A stretch of 64,000 nucleotides of DNA from positions 248,001 to 312,000 of the forward strand of contig JADJOV010000027.1 of assembly GCA_016713585.1 (NCBI GenBank), read 5' to 3'. This document shows positions 1-10,613 of this stretch, piece after piece (within the stretch, counting starts at the first letter, position 1; every line of letters begins with the position of its first letter). This stretch comes from Bdellovibrionales bacterium (lineage in GTDB: Bacteria; Bdellovibrionota; Bdellovibrionia; Bdellovibrionales; Bdellovibrionaceae). The notes under the pieces were generated by a model. The model was given only the letters and a program-made list of their open reading frames with translations, did no database searches and was not told the DNA's origin. The position numbers were made by a program, and so were the translations under genes.

Positions 1-3000
1 TTTCGTCCTGCGGCTCCATTTCCAAGCACAATTCTCGTTGTGGTCGGGAGGATTGTGTGACCAAAGCCCGTAAAATTGCCAGAAGAATTCGAATTATAGA
101 TAAGGACCGCATGGTTCACGTGGTCTGAGATTGCGTAAATTCCTGATTGAATCTCAAGATAGGTCCAAGGTTTTGCCCGCAATAAAGTGGGATCAGATTT
201 AATATCTTGCTTATGCCCCATACTGGGATTTCCCACCAGGGTGCAGACCCTCCCCCATTTGAACCTGTTGAGGCTGAGTTATACAGGTCGTTACACTCAT
301 CCGAAAAGTAGTTCACCATCACTGACCAAGTCGTCGTGGATGACTCGTACCCATCAGAAACTACGACTTTCACAGTATGGGGCCCCAAAAGAAGAGTATT
401 TCCAGCTGGACTAAAAACGGCTGTGGCGCCAGATCCCACTAAGGTGGCCGCTGCAGAATTATCTAATTCCCAGACGTAAGATAGCACATCTGCATTGGCA
501 TCCGACGCCGTCACACTAAAGTTGAAACTCTGTTGGTAGCCAATACGATAATTTGTGATTCCAGACACGTTCGGAGAGTAGCCTGACACTGCTGGTGCGG
601 CATTTCTGCGAATATTAAAAGTATGAGAAGCCTGATTGGTATAAGTATCACGAACAGTCACAACAAGAGTGTGATTACCTACGCTCATATCTGAATAACT
701 GAAGCTCGTAGCAGACGACGTCATGCCGGCTTGAATCACTCCATCTAAGGCCCATTCATAAGTTAACCCAGTCCCAGTCGCATTCACGGTGAAGCCCGCC
801 GAACCGTTTGAGAGAATAACCACGGGGGAGCTCACTGGGGTCCAAGACAATATCTGAGCCGAATTTGGGTCAATCACATCCACCGTCCAACTACAGGCCT
901 GTGTATCATAGCCATCGGACATAGTTGAAGTAATAGCATGTCCTAAGCCAACCTGACCAAGACCAGGTGTAAAGGTGGCCGACGCATTGTAGCCGACTCC
1001 AGTGACTGATGAAAATGTGGCGCTCGCCGAGCCATCGAGGGCCCAAGAATAAGTGAGCGCGTCCGTATTTGCATCTGTGGCAGACATATTAAAGGCGAGG
1101 GAATTTCCAATATCAACCGTATTTCCGTTTGTGACTGGAGTTTGACTTTGACAAACAGGGGAGTGTTTTTGGTGACTGACCAACTTCGAGTGACGGTACT
1201 GACCGAATTCGCAAGCACGGCTTCGACCGTATTAGAAGTCAACATCGATGAAGACAGGAAATCTTGAAAGTTGGCTCCTGTCGACACTGTCGTTCCATTT
1301 AATTTCCACGTGATCACACAGCTGGGATCATTGGCGACCACGCCAAAACTCGTATTCGTTGAACCCAAGTTTGCGACTCTCAAGCTGGCCCCCGAGGGCG
1401 AGGCCGAAGATACCGCACAGGTTCGCAAAACTTCCACCGGCCAACTGCAGGCAACCGTATCATAGGAATCACTCACGTTAACTAAGAGATTATGGGTCCC
1501 CACCTGCCCAGAGGTCGAAGTCCATGTCCCCGTACTTGAACTTGGTCCAGAAGAAATTCCAAAATAAGCGCCACCAGGAGGCGAGCCATCTAAACGCCAG
1601 TCGAAAGAAAGACTTTGTCCCGCGTTGGGATCCGTGATGTTCGCTACAAATGGTTGAACAGCTCCAACTCCAAAAATATGTCCACTACTCGCCGGGTTCT
1701 GTGAAGCGCATGTGGGCGGCGTATTTTTAGTGACAGTCCAGGTGGCCGAACCTGAAGAGGATGAATTGCTGACTGTGGCGGTCAAGGTATTTGCCGCAAT
1801 CATATTCGAGGAAAGTATATTCAACATTGAAAGGCTATTTCCCAAATTAATTCCATTTAAACTACAAGCAATAACGCAAGTGGCATCGCTGGGAGTGATA
1901 CTAAAGGTGTTCACGGTCGACCCAAGACTTGGGACTGTCACTGTCGTGCTGACCGGGCTAGAGGCAGAAACAGTGCAAGTGGGAGTGACCTGAACATTCC
2001 ACGGACACGTTGCACTGTCATATCCGTCAGACATCATCAGTAAAAAGGAATTGTATCCAATATTCCCCACCCCTGGAGTAAAAGTTGCGGTGGTCGTGTT
2101 TGTCCCATTCGCAATAACGACTGGCGGGTTGGCCACCGGAAGGCCATTCAAAAACCAGTTCCAAGTCACAGCATCGCCATTGGAATCTACAATATTAGCA
2201 GTTAGCGCAAGAGGACTACCAACAGAGGCTTGACTCCCCGAGCTTGGCGGGGACTGATTACAGGTTGGAGGGCTATTCTTCACCAGAGTCCAGGATTTTG
2301 ACGTATTCCCAGAAGAGGAAGTCACTTCAGCCTTCAGCAAATTAGACCCCGTATTGAGATCAATGCTGTTGATCGTGCGACTGGCCGTCGTTCCAGTTAA
2401 CTCAACTCCGTTCAAAGCCCAAACAACAAGACAGGATGCGGTTGTGGTTGTGACCGAGTAATTCCCCGTGCCACCAACTGCTGCCAAGCGCACACTTGCC
2501 AAATCTGGGGTTTTTGCGGTGATGGAGCAGTCATCCCCAACGGCCACGGTCCAACTGCAAGTCACAGAATCCAGGCCATCTGACACCACGGCTGAGACCG
2601 TTCTCGTCCCATTAAGGCTTGCATTCGCAATAAAGCTCCCTTGACTGGCGGTCGCTCCACTAATCGTTTCAGCCACTGCTGCATTTGCCTGCCCATCGAG
2701 AAGCCAAGAGAACCGCAGAGTCTCACCGGCTTCACCCGCTCCACTCGCCGTGAAGAGCTGAGTGCCGGTATTCACCATATTAATGCTTCCTGCCGCGGGA
2801 GATACCTTAGCACAGGTCGGGGCTGTGTTTTTAGTGACAGTCCATTCATAATAGTCCCGACCAAGGTCATTGCTGGCTTCGACTCGAACCGTGTTAGCCC
2901 CCGCTAGCAAAGCGCTAGAGTCAATGCCAACAAGGCTCAGGGAATCCGTGTTCACTTTAGTCCCATTCACGTAAAAGAAAATCTGACAAGAGCTCGTTGA

Positions 3001-3228
3001 GGGCGTGATATTAAACGAAGTCGTTGTCCCAACAATCGAGGAAACTTTAACAGTTTGATTGGAAGGAATTTTTTCTTTAATTGAGCAGGGTATTTTGTCT
3101 CCGTTAACTGTTGAATCCAGGGCTGCAAAGTCACTGCCCCCGCCGCCAGAACAGGCGCTTAAAAAAGCTCCAAGTGCAAGGCCTTCGACGACAACGCCTA
3201 TGATCTTAATCAAGCTGGGTGTTCTCAT
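1..3228 (-). CDS. large multi-domain lipoprotein with Ig/cadherin-like repeats, frameshifted and cut by window edge
   Basis: Starts at 3228 with a signal peptide ending in the lipobox LSAC, so it should be a lipid-anchored envelope or surface protein. The body is a run of similar modules, roughly every 190-200 residues, each with a Cys-containing strand, an LNG turn, an SWTV strand and the recurring KNTxPTC boundary, as in Ig/cadherin-type stalk domains. The frame breaks at a G run at 1158-1161 (plus strand): adding one base restores KNTPPVCQSQTP and the module pattern. A second break near 225-235 leads into a frame that stays open to position 1 and encodes segments such as NHAVLIYN and GFGHTILP, which look like NHL/beta-propeller repeats. 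So the C-terminal part lies outside the window. The role is unknown; adhesion or prey/surface contact is only a guess. Confidence 0.7.
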
Positions 3229-3429
3229 TTGCGCTCACTTTCCTAGGTGCGTTATCGGGCACCTTCGAGAAATTATTAAGGGTTTCCTTGAAATAATTTT
3301 CGTCCCAAAGTGAGTTGGTTTTTTGTCTCAAAGCAAATCACTCACATCACGCGAGGATCTCAGTTTGGGATCTTGACAAAAATGGCCTTGAATTCGATCC
3401 TAAAATTACTTTCAAAAGGAGACCCGAAG

Positions 3430-4014
3430 ATGAGTCAATGCTGTCGAATTGTGGTAACCGGAGGTCCAGGCGGAGGGAAAACAACTGCTGCTGATCTTTT
3501 TCGACGGGAACTTGGTGAGCAAGTTCTGGTCGTGCCCGAAGCGGCGACATTGCTTTTTCGAGGCGGCTTTCCGCGCTCAGAAAAAATCCATGTGATCAAA
3601 CCTTCTCAGCAGGCAATTTATCACGTGCAAAGAAACCTAGAAGATGCCCAATCGGCGATTTTTGGACAACGAATTCTTATTTGCGATCGTGGAACTGTTG
3701 ATGGCGCTGCCTATTGGCCCGGGGACCCTGATGAATTTTTTGCGACTGTGAGATCCTCCCTTCACGATGAACTCAGTCGGTATGATGCGGTCCTTTTTTT
3801 TGAGACTGCAGCGGTTGGAGGGCTCTCAATTGAAGGTGGGAACCCTGCTCGTATCGAATCCCTGCCTCAAGCTATTGCCCTCGATGCGAGGCTTAAGAAT
3901 CTCTGGTCCCAACATCCCAATTTTAATTTTGTCCCCCACAATCCGTCGTTTATGAAGAAAATTAATCAAGCTCTAGATTGTTTAACCCATTTAGTGCATA
4001 AATTAAATCAATAA
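3430..4014 (+). CDS. AAA-type P-loop ATPase/kinase-like protein
   Basis: 194-residue protein with a Walker A motif GGPGGGKTT near residue 10, followed by LVVPEAATLLF and, about residue 90, ILICDRGTVDGAAYW, which acts as the Walker B/lid region. This arrangement matches the AAA_28-type (NadR/Ttd14-like) small kinases and ATPases, whose substrates are mostly unknown. I chose the ATG at 3430 because an AAAGGAG ribosome site lies 8 bases upstream; the longer frame from 3310 adds an unconserved leader. It stands alone and converges on the barrel gene at 4018 with three bases between the stop codons. The substrate cannot be named from sequence. Confidence 0.75.
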   Translation: MSQCCRIVVTGGPGGGKTTAADLFRRELGEQVLVVPEAATLLFRGGFPRSEKIHVIKPSQQAIYHVQRNLEDAQSAIFGQRILICDRGTVDGAAYWPGDPDEFFATVRSSLHDELSRYDAVLFFETAAVGGLSIEGGNPARIESLPQAIALDARLKNLWSQHPNFNFVPHNPSFMKKINQALDCLTHLVHKLNQ

Positions 4015-4017
4015 TAT

Positions 4018-4605
4018 TTAGTATTCTAAGGACATCCCAACTGTTGGAAAAAGCGCCGTCCTGCTGACAACATCCCCTGAAGTCTCCTTAAGATAGGTCG
4101 CGCTATAATAGTTAAGATTGATCAAAACAGAAAGGTTCCCCTTCAAGTTTGGAGTCACTCCAAAACGCAACATATAGGAAGTTCCGGACCATTTTTCGAC
4201 GCTAGTTGCCGACAACAAGTCATAGCTGACCTTGGCCGCAACTCCATACATGGCAGCCACCGAAAATATTTCATGCTTTCCAAAATTATAGCGCATTCCC
4301 AACAGAACATCTTGGCTAGTGGCTTTAGCCTGAGTGGTCGTATCCACCTTTACAATTGAAGTCCCAGATAAGGCCTCCGCTCCCAAATACACCTTTGTCT
4401 TTGGATGCATCCTCAGATAAACACCGCCTAAGTATATACTGCTCTGTCCAGCTGTGGTCGTCGAATTCGACATTGTGTCTTGGCTGACGTTAAACTGAAG
4501 CTCAGCCAGAAGCGAAGGATCTACGGCCCATGAGACAGCCACCCAAGAAAAATGACTCGCCCACGTGATTATCAAAAAGGTACACCACTTCACCAACCGT
4601 TCCAT
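4018..4605 (-). CDS. predicted outer-membrane beta-barrel protein
   Basis: 195 residues with an N-terminal signal peptide (hydrophobic to about residue 28, SWAVD cleavage region) and then alternating hydrophobic/polar strands separated by short turns, ending in GMSLEY, an aromatic C-terminus usual for proteins inserted by the Bam machinery. The length suggests an eight-stranded barrel. No enzyme motif is visible. It is monocistronic and convergent with the ATPase gene. The role is unknown. Confidence 0.6.
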   Translation of the reverse strand: MERLVKWCTFLIITWASHFSWVAVSWAVDPSLLAELQFNVSQDTMSNSTTTAGQSSIYLGGVYLRMHPKTKVYLGAEALSGTSIVKVDTTTQAKATSQDVLLGMRYNFGKHEIFSVAAMYGVAAKVSYDLLSATSVEKWSGTSYMLRFGVTPNLKGNLSVLINLNYYSATYLKETSGDVVSRTALFPTVGMSLEY

Positions 4606-4902
4606 CTGTTACTTGTCGGCAATACTTGATTTGACTGAATATTAAATGACTAAATTAAGACAGGTTATCATTAACAAACTACCTCACTTTAAGTCGTGCC
4701 CCTCCCGCCACCCGATCCACTGCCTGATTTGTTAACTGATTTTTTGAAAAAACTGCCTCTTTGCTGACAATTCGAAATCCCAATGTGCTTTCAACAAGAT
4801 AGGCAATATACTTGATCGCCTCAAAAAGATAACTCACGTTTGGTGAGAAATTTTTGGTGTTTGCTGTCAAGTTTCTACATTATCTGGCCGGAAAGGTCAG
4901 GT

Positions 4903-5992
4903 ATGAAAACAAATCAAGGAATTCAAAAAGCAGTACGTTTCTCTCAAAATGAATCTAACCTGTCCTTTGGTAGGTCACTTCTTGTAAGTGGCTCCTTGGT
5001 TCTTATGATGCTGATCACTGGATGCGCTCAGCCAGAGGCCACCAAAGCAACAACAACAACGACACCGTCGACCACGACTCCTGACACTGTGACTCCGGCC
5101 CCAACTTATCTATATGTCGCAACCGGGGCTTGTTATTCAGGAACAGGGAACACGACTTTCACGACCTTGACCTCCTCAAATCTACTCTATCGAATAAACA
5201 CATCAACTGGCCAAAAAGGACATCACCGTCGCTGATTATAATGCCTTTCCGGCCTCAACCGGTGATTCCCCAGTGGGGGTCGCTGTGATGAGCGCAGTGC
5301 TTCGCGGGCTGTTACGCCTTTCTGATGGCAGCTTGTTGATCAGCAAATCCTCTGGCATTGAAAAATTAACACCCTCTGGAGTGCGGATCGGTGCGCCCTT
5401 AATTCCAAATAATCTCGGTGCCACTTGCGGTGCGACTATCACTCTAATGACTTCCTTTTCAATTCTAAACAACAGCAAAATTGTCTTCACCCATGCGGCA
5501 GCAACACATAACAGGTTTGGCATTATCTCCGCAAGCGGCTACTCGGGGGCCGGCGACTGTCTCGGCGCCCAGGCCGCACCCGCCGCCACTGCCTATCCCG
5601 TGGCTTCGGTCTACGTGGCCGCGAGCAATCAATTAATCGTTGCCTACGCTGGAAATGCAGTGACCACAAACTTAAACAGTATTTATGTCTATGATATCAA
5701 TGAAACAACAAATGCCATCACCAACCCCACGGTCCTTTATGATGCCAGTCTTTACCCAGCGACTTATAACCATTTAATGTATGGAATCTCAGCCATGGCC
5801 TACGACGCTGATACGAAGTCTCTGTATGTTTCCACCGCGATCTCAAATGCGACGACGGTGGTCAACTATGCCATCGAAAAATTTACCTATGATCCCACAG
5901 CCAAGACGATCACCAGAGCGACGACTTCAACGCCCTTTTATAATTATGGAATTGACACTAAATGCATTGCCAAGATGACTGTGGCCAATTAG
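4903..5992 (+). CDS. lipoprotein of unknown function, one frameshift
   Basis: Begins MKTNQG, has a hydrophobic segment ending in the lipobox LITGC near residue 40, then a Thr-rich linker and a long stretch reminiscent of beta-propeller/secreted proteins (YLYVATGACYSG, IYVYDINE, KSLYVSTAI, each a blade-like strand set). The frame changes at about 5212-5220 within an A/G run: upstream ends NTSTGQK and downstream resumes ITVADYNAFPAST. Removing one base there gives a single protein of about 362 residues. The second half is fully open to the stop at 5992. A consensus indel is likelier than a dead gene. The function is unknown. Confidence 0.6.
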
Positions 5993-6006
5993 GATAAGAC
6001 CTTTCT

Positions 6007-6025
6007 CCAGGGCTCCGCGCCCTGG
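6007..6025. terminator. GC-rich hairpin between convergent genes
   Basis: Perfect 7-bp inverted repeat CCAGGGC/GCCCTGG around a 5-base loop, placed in the 45-base gap between the convergent lipoprotein gene (stop 5992) and the minus-strand gene ending at 6038. Position and stem suggest a shared terminator, but there is no clean T run on either side. Confidence 0.4.
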
Positions 6026-6037
6026 AAGTGCCATCCA

Positions 6038-7587
6038 CTATTTGTTTTCAAGATTTAGCACTTTAAAACCTGATTCTGTCAGCAAACTTTTCAATGAATC
6101 CGCCGTAAAACCACCGCTCACCTCGGCCTCAAATCTAATGCTCATTCCACTAGCTTGAAAGTCGAGAATCGAAGCAGCGATGCCGGCCCGCACGAAAAAT
6201 TCATTTATTTTTGCTAGAATTGCTGACTCGCTAAGGTTGCTCATTTCATCGGTTCTAAGGATAACAACTTTAAACTCCGACGATTGATCACTCGGGTGTG
6301 GATGTGAAGGTTGAGGTGGTGGAGTCACAGGGTCAGCCGGGGACGGTGACACGGGAGCCCCTGCAGCCAAAGCTCGTGAAATTGCCTCCACATGCCTTCC
6401 CAGCAACATGGGATTTCGATATCCATTTCCGGTCTCGAAGCCATTGATTGGCATCCAAACAAAATCAGGATGACCTTGATTATATTCTTCCCAGTCAACG
6501 AGTCGCCCTGGATTGTCAATCAAATCCTGTTGCTCTAACCAGAAGCCATCCCCCACCATTCGTGGATTGCCTTGCACAGCCTTCCGATCCGAAGACACTT
6601 TCAATGGGGCGTCGAAAAATAAATAAAACTTGAGCATTCTGCCGCTATAATCCTCATCTAAACTTATATTTTCTTGTCTAAATACTGCTACGTCGTTCGA
6701 GTCAGAAATTTGTTGAACGTTAAATTTTCGAGATACGTGTCCTGGATGAACTCCATCATTAGCCCAAAAATCTTCATTTCTATTAAGTACCTATATGTCG
6801 ACTTCCCGGAGATATTGATCATCTCCATTCGCGAGGTATCGATTGGAAGGACTCGATATCCCACCAAAGGTTGATTCCAAACTTGCTCTCCAGTAAAGCG
6901 ATCAATAACGATCCCAGTTTTCTGAATTCCCAAATAATTCGTTACCAGCAAAAAAAACTGCCTGGGGGTCACATCCCAAAAGCCCTGGTAATCTGGGTCG
7001 TTGCTATTGGCAATCCATTTATTTGTCTTTTTTGACTTGTTGGTATCGCCCTCAAAATAGGAACTAGACTCGAGCCAATATTCTGTCAGAATTCCTTTCT
7101 GGGCCGAAACTGAAAGGCTGCCACCATTGATCGACAGAGCTTTGCGGGGTTCTTGCTCTTTAATTGCCGCCGCTGACCACCCATTGCAATGACCCCACCA
7201 GGCTTCGCAGCCCTCTCTTTCCACTTCATTTTTAATTTTCGAACACGTATGATTATTTTTTTCCCAATCCTGGGCCCTAGAAGTTGAAAAAACCCGTTCG
7301 TATTCCATCATGGGGGAAGGGGTACTCTGATTTGCTAAGCTCTTTAACATCTCTCCAGAAGAACTGACTCCGACCGCTGTCCCATCATAACCATAAGGAA
7401 AAAAGCTTCCGGCCCAAGGCACTGGCGTTGGTTGACCAACTCGATGTTGATTAAAAAGCGAGGCAAAATCCGTCGACTGAATCGGCAAGGATCCCACAGC
7501 CCAAGCTAGATTCGCCCCAAGATTCAGCAAAGCCACCAACAAAAGAAACTGACGAAATGAAAAAGATATAGAGTTATTCTTTGCCAT
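6038..7587 (-). CDS. secreted transglutaminase-elicitor-like protein, one frameshift
   Basis: Signal peptide (MAKNNSISFSF..., ending ANLAWA) followed by a domain containing WWGHCNGWSAAAI near residue 125 and later GFWDVTPRQFFLLVTNYLG and DRFTGEQVWNQPLVGYRVLP. The Cys-Asn-Gly-Trp motif resembles the active-site segment of the transglutaminase-elicitor family, so a papain-fold acyltransferase or peptidase is possible. The frame breaks in a T run near 6768-6773; one extra T gives IFWANDGVHPGHVSRKF and joins smoothly to the second part. That part carries VWMPINGFETGNGYRNPML, a Pro-rich linker and a C-terminal alpha/beta domain of about 80 residues. The full protein is about 516 residues. It sits one base downstream of a lipoprotein gene, in an apparent operon. 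The family assignment is tentative. Confidence 0.5.
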
Positions 7588-7588
7588 A

Positions 7589-8656
7589 CTATTTGACTCC
7601 CAAATTTTGTGTCACTGCAAAATATTGTTTAGTTTCAACAGCCTGAGGCCAAGCTTTGCCTTCGCACCAATAGACCTTAACAGTTTTTCTCATAGAATCT
7701 TTGTAGGCAAATGCCCGCCCGCTGCATTTTGAAAGCTCAAACTTCTGATTTAATTTCTTAATTTGATTTATGGACATTTGGTCCAAGGGACGATCCGAAT
7801 CGTATCCCACTCGAAGCGCCTCAGGCGTTGCCAAATTTTCAAGAGCAAACGTGTCCTTGCCCCTAGATTCTGGGTCAAGGATCGAATCGAAAACTGGCAA
7901 ATCAACTGGAATACCATCTAAGGCCGAAGATAGACCTTCTCGTGGATCCAGTTTATGCTTTGTTGTGACAAGGTCCCGACCGCCGGCAACAACATCTGTC
8001 TCCATTCCGTAGGCTCGATATGTGCCATCAATGTAAATACGTTTTCTATGAACATCCCCGGCCCGCCATAAATCCTTTGGAAGTCCCGTCAAGTTGACGG
8101 CAGTAAACTCTATGATTGAGCAAGTTTGTTTAGAATTTGTCAGCTCCCTTGGAAAATAGTCTTGGGGATTGTATTTTGCAAACTGGCCTTTTGCAAATAT
8201 TGAACAATCACCGATCGCCTTCGGACTGACTTCGACTTTATAAGGCCTTCCTAACAGAGTGCCCGCGGCCGTAGGCATTTTATAGGTTTGCTTTGTGTTT
8301 TTTGGAAACACGTAGATTTCAAACTTCTTTGGATTTACAGTACGAAGCCCAAGAAGGCTTACCTTCATATCCTGAAGAACTGTCTCGGTGGCTGGATTTC
8401 TCGATTGAGCCTTTGCGAGATCCCGAAGAATCGAAGGATCTCGCTCTTCAACGGAAAGAACTCTTTCTGGGGTTGGAACCGCCGAACGGGTCCCACTCAA
8501 TTTCTTGTTATCCGTCGAGCAAGCACCAAGAGCTAGGCCCAAAAGCACAAAAACCCCGCGTTTCACTACCTCTTTTTTCGTGAGAGTTTGAAGATGGACC
8601 TGCCAACGACAAGCCTTGTTCTGTAGATTTTTATCAAATATAGCCATGCCAAACAC
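7589..8656 (-). CDS. lipoprotein of unknown function
   Basis: 355 residues. The hydrophobic segment GVFVLLGLALGAC near residue 35-46 is a lipoprotein signal with lipobox LGAC. The mature part has four or more Cys residues (CSIFAKG, QTCSIIEF, SKCSGRAF, YWCEGKAW), suggesting periplasmic disulfides. No known domain was recognised. The long N-terminus before the hydrophobic stretch suggests the true start could be the internal GTG/ATG nearer KKEVVKRGVF. The stop codon is one base before the ATG of the transglutaminase-elicitor-like gene, so the two are probably co-transcribed and may act together in the envelope. Confidence 0.65.
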   Translation of the reverse strand: MFGMAIFDKNLQNKACRWQVHLQTLTKKEVVKRGVFVLLGLALGACSTDNKKLSGTRSAVPTPERVLSVEERDPSILRDLAKAQSRNPATETVLQDMKVSLLGLRTVNPKKFEIYVFPKNTKQTYKMPTAAGTLLGRPYKVEVSPKAIGDCSIFAKGQFAKYNPQDYFPRELTNSKQTCSIIEFTAVNLTGLPKDLWRAGDVHRKRIYIDGTYRAYGMETDVVAGGRDLVTTKHKLDPREGLSSALDGIPVDLPVFDSILDPESRGKDTFALENLATPEALRVGYDSDRPLDQMSINQIKKLNQKFELSKCSGRAFAYKDSMRKTVKVYWCEGKAWPQAVETKQYFAVTQNLGVK

Positions 8657-8846
8657 CCCTCATTCCTAAATAAAGAGGTGAAAGAAAACCCTTCACCTGA
8701 AGCTTACCAAGAACCCTGATTCAGAACTCTGAACCAAAACTCTGAACCAGCTCTATTCTACCTGGTGGCTTCAAGTGCCTGTAAAGAGCTTTGCATAAAA
8801 ACTAGACTTAGCGCATTTATTGCGCGTGCTGTGCCGACGCTGCATT

Positions 8847-8901
8847 GAGACTGTTTCGAGACTGTTTCGAGCCTGTTTCGAGGCTGTTTCGAGGCTGTTT
8901 C
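8847..8901. repeat. five tandem 11-bp repeats
   Basis: Five consecutive copies of GAGRCTGTTTC (two GAGAC, one GAGCC, two GAGGC forms) in the 477-base gap between the lipoprotein gene (start 8656) and HNH copy A (stop 9134). A shorter repeat, AACTCTGAACC twice, lies at about 8722-8748. The rest of the gap shows no convincing gene. The 11-bp period is close to one DNA turn, so protein binding is possible but not shown. Confidence 0.8.
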
Positions 8902-9133
8902 AAAACTGCCTCACTTGATTTTCAACAGGTCCGTATGAGACGTTATACTTAAGTCTGGCAAATGCGTAAGATTTGTGCGGATTTCACAAAAGCGCAGTTC
9001 ACCATCCTATGGTCCAGGACCATCTTGAGGATCAGGAAGAAATAATTTTGCCAGACCTTGATGATCGAAGGGACCTGTAATTGTGCTTCCGAATTTGAAG
9101 AAATTCTTGCAAGTCCTCCCAAAAGATGGAATC

Positions 9134-10153
9134 TCAGCACCCATTGGTGTAACGAAATTTGTTGTGCGATGAACACATCGGCCTCAAATTGAAGGGCTCA
9201 TTCCCGCCACCTGCAAATCGAGGTTGCACGTGGTCAACTTCAAGAAACAGTTTCGATCCGCAAACCTTTCCTGTTTTTGCATCCCTAAACTCGCAGCCCT
9301 GACTGCGACCCAAGACATCCTTTTTCACCGCCGCAGGAATCGCCTGTTGCGAAAACCCTCGTCTTTGACGCTGTATTCCTTCCGCTGCGGAAGTCGAACC
9401 TTGATCAGTCCGAGTTTTGGTTTCAACTTCAGCATTAGCTTCAGCATTAGCGTCAATTTCAGCTTCAGTTTCAGTTTGGCTCTTCGATCTAGATTTCGCT
9501 CCAACTCGGGTCCTAACGTATCGCTCTGCGAGATTGACAATCACCTCCGCCAAAGTTGCACCCGGCAAGGCATGGGAAAGCAAGGTCTTGGCTCGTTCCA
9601 CAATTTCCATTTGCTCTTTGCTTAAAGTGAGCTCAATTCTGACTGATTCATCTTTCTGAATTTTCTGCCTGAACTGAGTTTGAGCCGGAAGCTTAAATTC
9701 TTGCGCCAAAATCAACTCGCTCTCTGCTCCTGTTTTGTTCTCAAGCTTTGCAAGGAGGTCCTTTTTCTCATTCGGCAAAAGTTGAATGTTATCCTTTTTT
9801 CGCACCAACCGAAGAACCTGCTGCACCTGTGAAACTTGGGTCAACTTCAAACTGCCATTTTCGATTTTGCTGCCAAGCTCTGGCACTTGTTGCATCATTC
9901 GCGCAGCAGCAATTCGACGCTGGGCACTTGCAGGAGTGTAGCCAATGAGTTTGACCAAGTAGTCAAACAAACTCGCCTGGGCCATTGGAAGATAGAGTTT
10001 TCGCTGATCAACTTCGGCTATTAACTGCAATATTTGGTGAGTGAGTCTTCGCTCTTCGGCGGCTCGATTGAGGAGCCGATGATGGAGCTCCTCATTTGTC
10101 AACTCAAACAAATTCATTTTGACGGTTTGAGAAAAATCGAATTCTTGGGTCAT
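9134..10153 (-). CDS. HNH endonuclease family protein, copy A
   Basis: 339 residues. The N-terminal ~200 residues are helical, with a segment LTNEELHHRLLNRAAEERRLTH and repeated helix-turn patterns as in DUF222-like HNH proteins. Next comes a hydrophilic linker (residues about 215-265, rich in Glu, Thr and Lys) that differs in length and sequence between copies. The C-terminal HNH finger has CEFRDAKTGKVC, the metal/catalytic His in VDHVQPRFAGGG, Asn in NLRPMC and His in CSSHNKFR. These proteins are expected to nick or cut DNA, but their biological role is not established. The amino-acid sequence is close to copy B, mostly differing in the linker. Confidence 0.8.
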   Translation of the reverse strand: MTQEFDFSQTVKMNLFELTNEELHHRLLNRAAEERRLTHQILQLIAEVDQRKLYLPMAQASLFDYLVKLIGYTPASAQRRIAAARMMQQVPELGSKIENGSLKLTQVSQVQQVLRLVRKKDNIQLLPNEKKDLLAKLENKTGAESELILAQEFKLPAQTQFRQKIQKDESVRIELTLSKEQMEIVERAKTLLSHALPGATLAEVIVNLAERYVRTRVGAKSRSKSQTETEAEIDANAEANAEVETKTRTDQGSTSAAEGIQRQRRGFSQQAIPAAVKKDVLGRSQGCEFRDAKTGKVCGSKLFLEVDHVQPRFAGGGNEPFNLRPMCSSHNKFRYTNGC

Positions 10154-10453
10154 CTTAAAGTCCTTTGTTAAATTGTCTAATTTGTTAGTAATCTATTTAT
10201 CTTCTAGCTTCTCTAGAAGCGAACATAACACGGGTTTTAGAAATGGATTTTCTAGGTTTTTGGGAAACAGAACGGGGCTCAAACGAGCTCGCTAAAGGCA
10301 CTGATATGTCACGCAAACAGCTCTTGTGGCCATCTTCACGATAGACTATTGGACCGACGCCTTGATGATTATACTCACACAACTCTCAGCCTGTGGCGAA
10401 GTCAAAAACCGATGTCAAGCACAATAATTTGTATTGCTAAGAGCAACTGAAGT
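10154..10453 (-). promoter_or_regulatory. conserved leader upstream of HNH copy A
   Basis: About 300 bases before the HNH start are conserved with the equivalent region of copy B (22596..22889). The similarity includes single- and two-base gaps that change the reading frame, and the short frames in the two copies give unrelated peptides. So it is conserved as nucleic acid rather than as protein: promoter, structured 5' leader or recombination site. The stretch 10454-10613 beyond it shows no gene. Confidence 0.5.
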
Positions 10454-10613
10454 AATCAATTAAAGTGAGCAATGGAAAAAAGCCTTTTGAAAGAAAATGG
10501 GATCGATGTTTTCGCGAGATATATCAACACTCGAATGGGTTCTCAGAATGGTACACACTCTTAATACCAGCTAGCGGTCCTTGCCTGCCAAAGGACCTGC
10601 TCGAACTTCAGCT

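Larger units (their letters stand above)
9121..10453. repeat. HNH repeat unit, copy A
   Basis: This segment aligns along its length with 21563..22889 (copy B): the HNH gene plus about 300 bases upstream of its start. Similarity begins at AAAAGA...ATCTCAGCACCC on the left and ends at ...TTGTATTGC..AGAAC..TGAAGT on the right, with different sequence beyond. A decayed relative occupies 42561..43531. I saw no terminal inverted repeats or target duplication, so the mode of spread is unclear. Confidence 0.75.

Noticed and set aside
4679..4870. 63-codon open frame upstream of the lipoprotein at 4903
   Set aside because: No ribosome site or recognisable protein; likely promoter region for the divergent genes.
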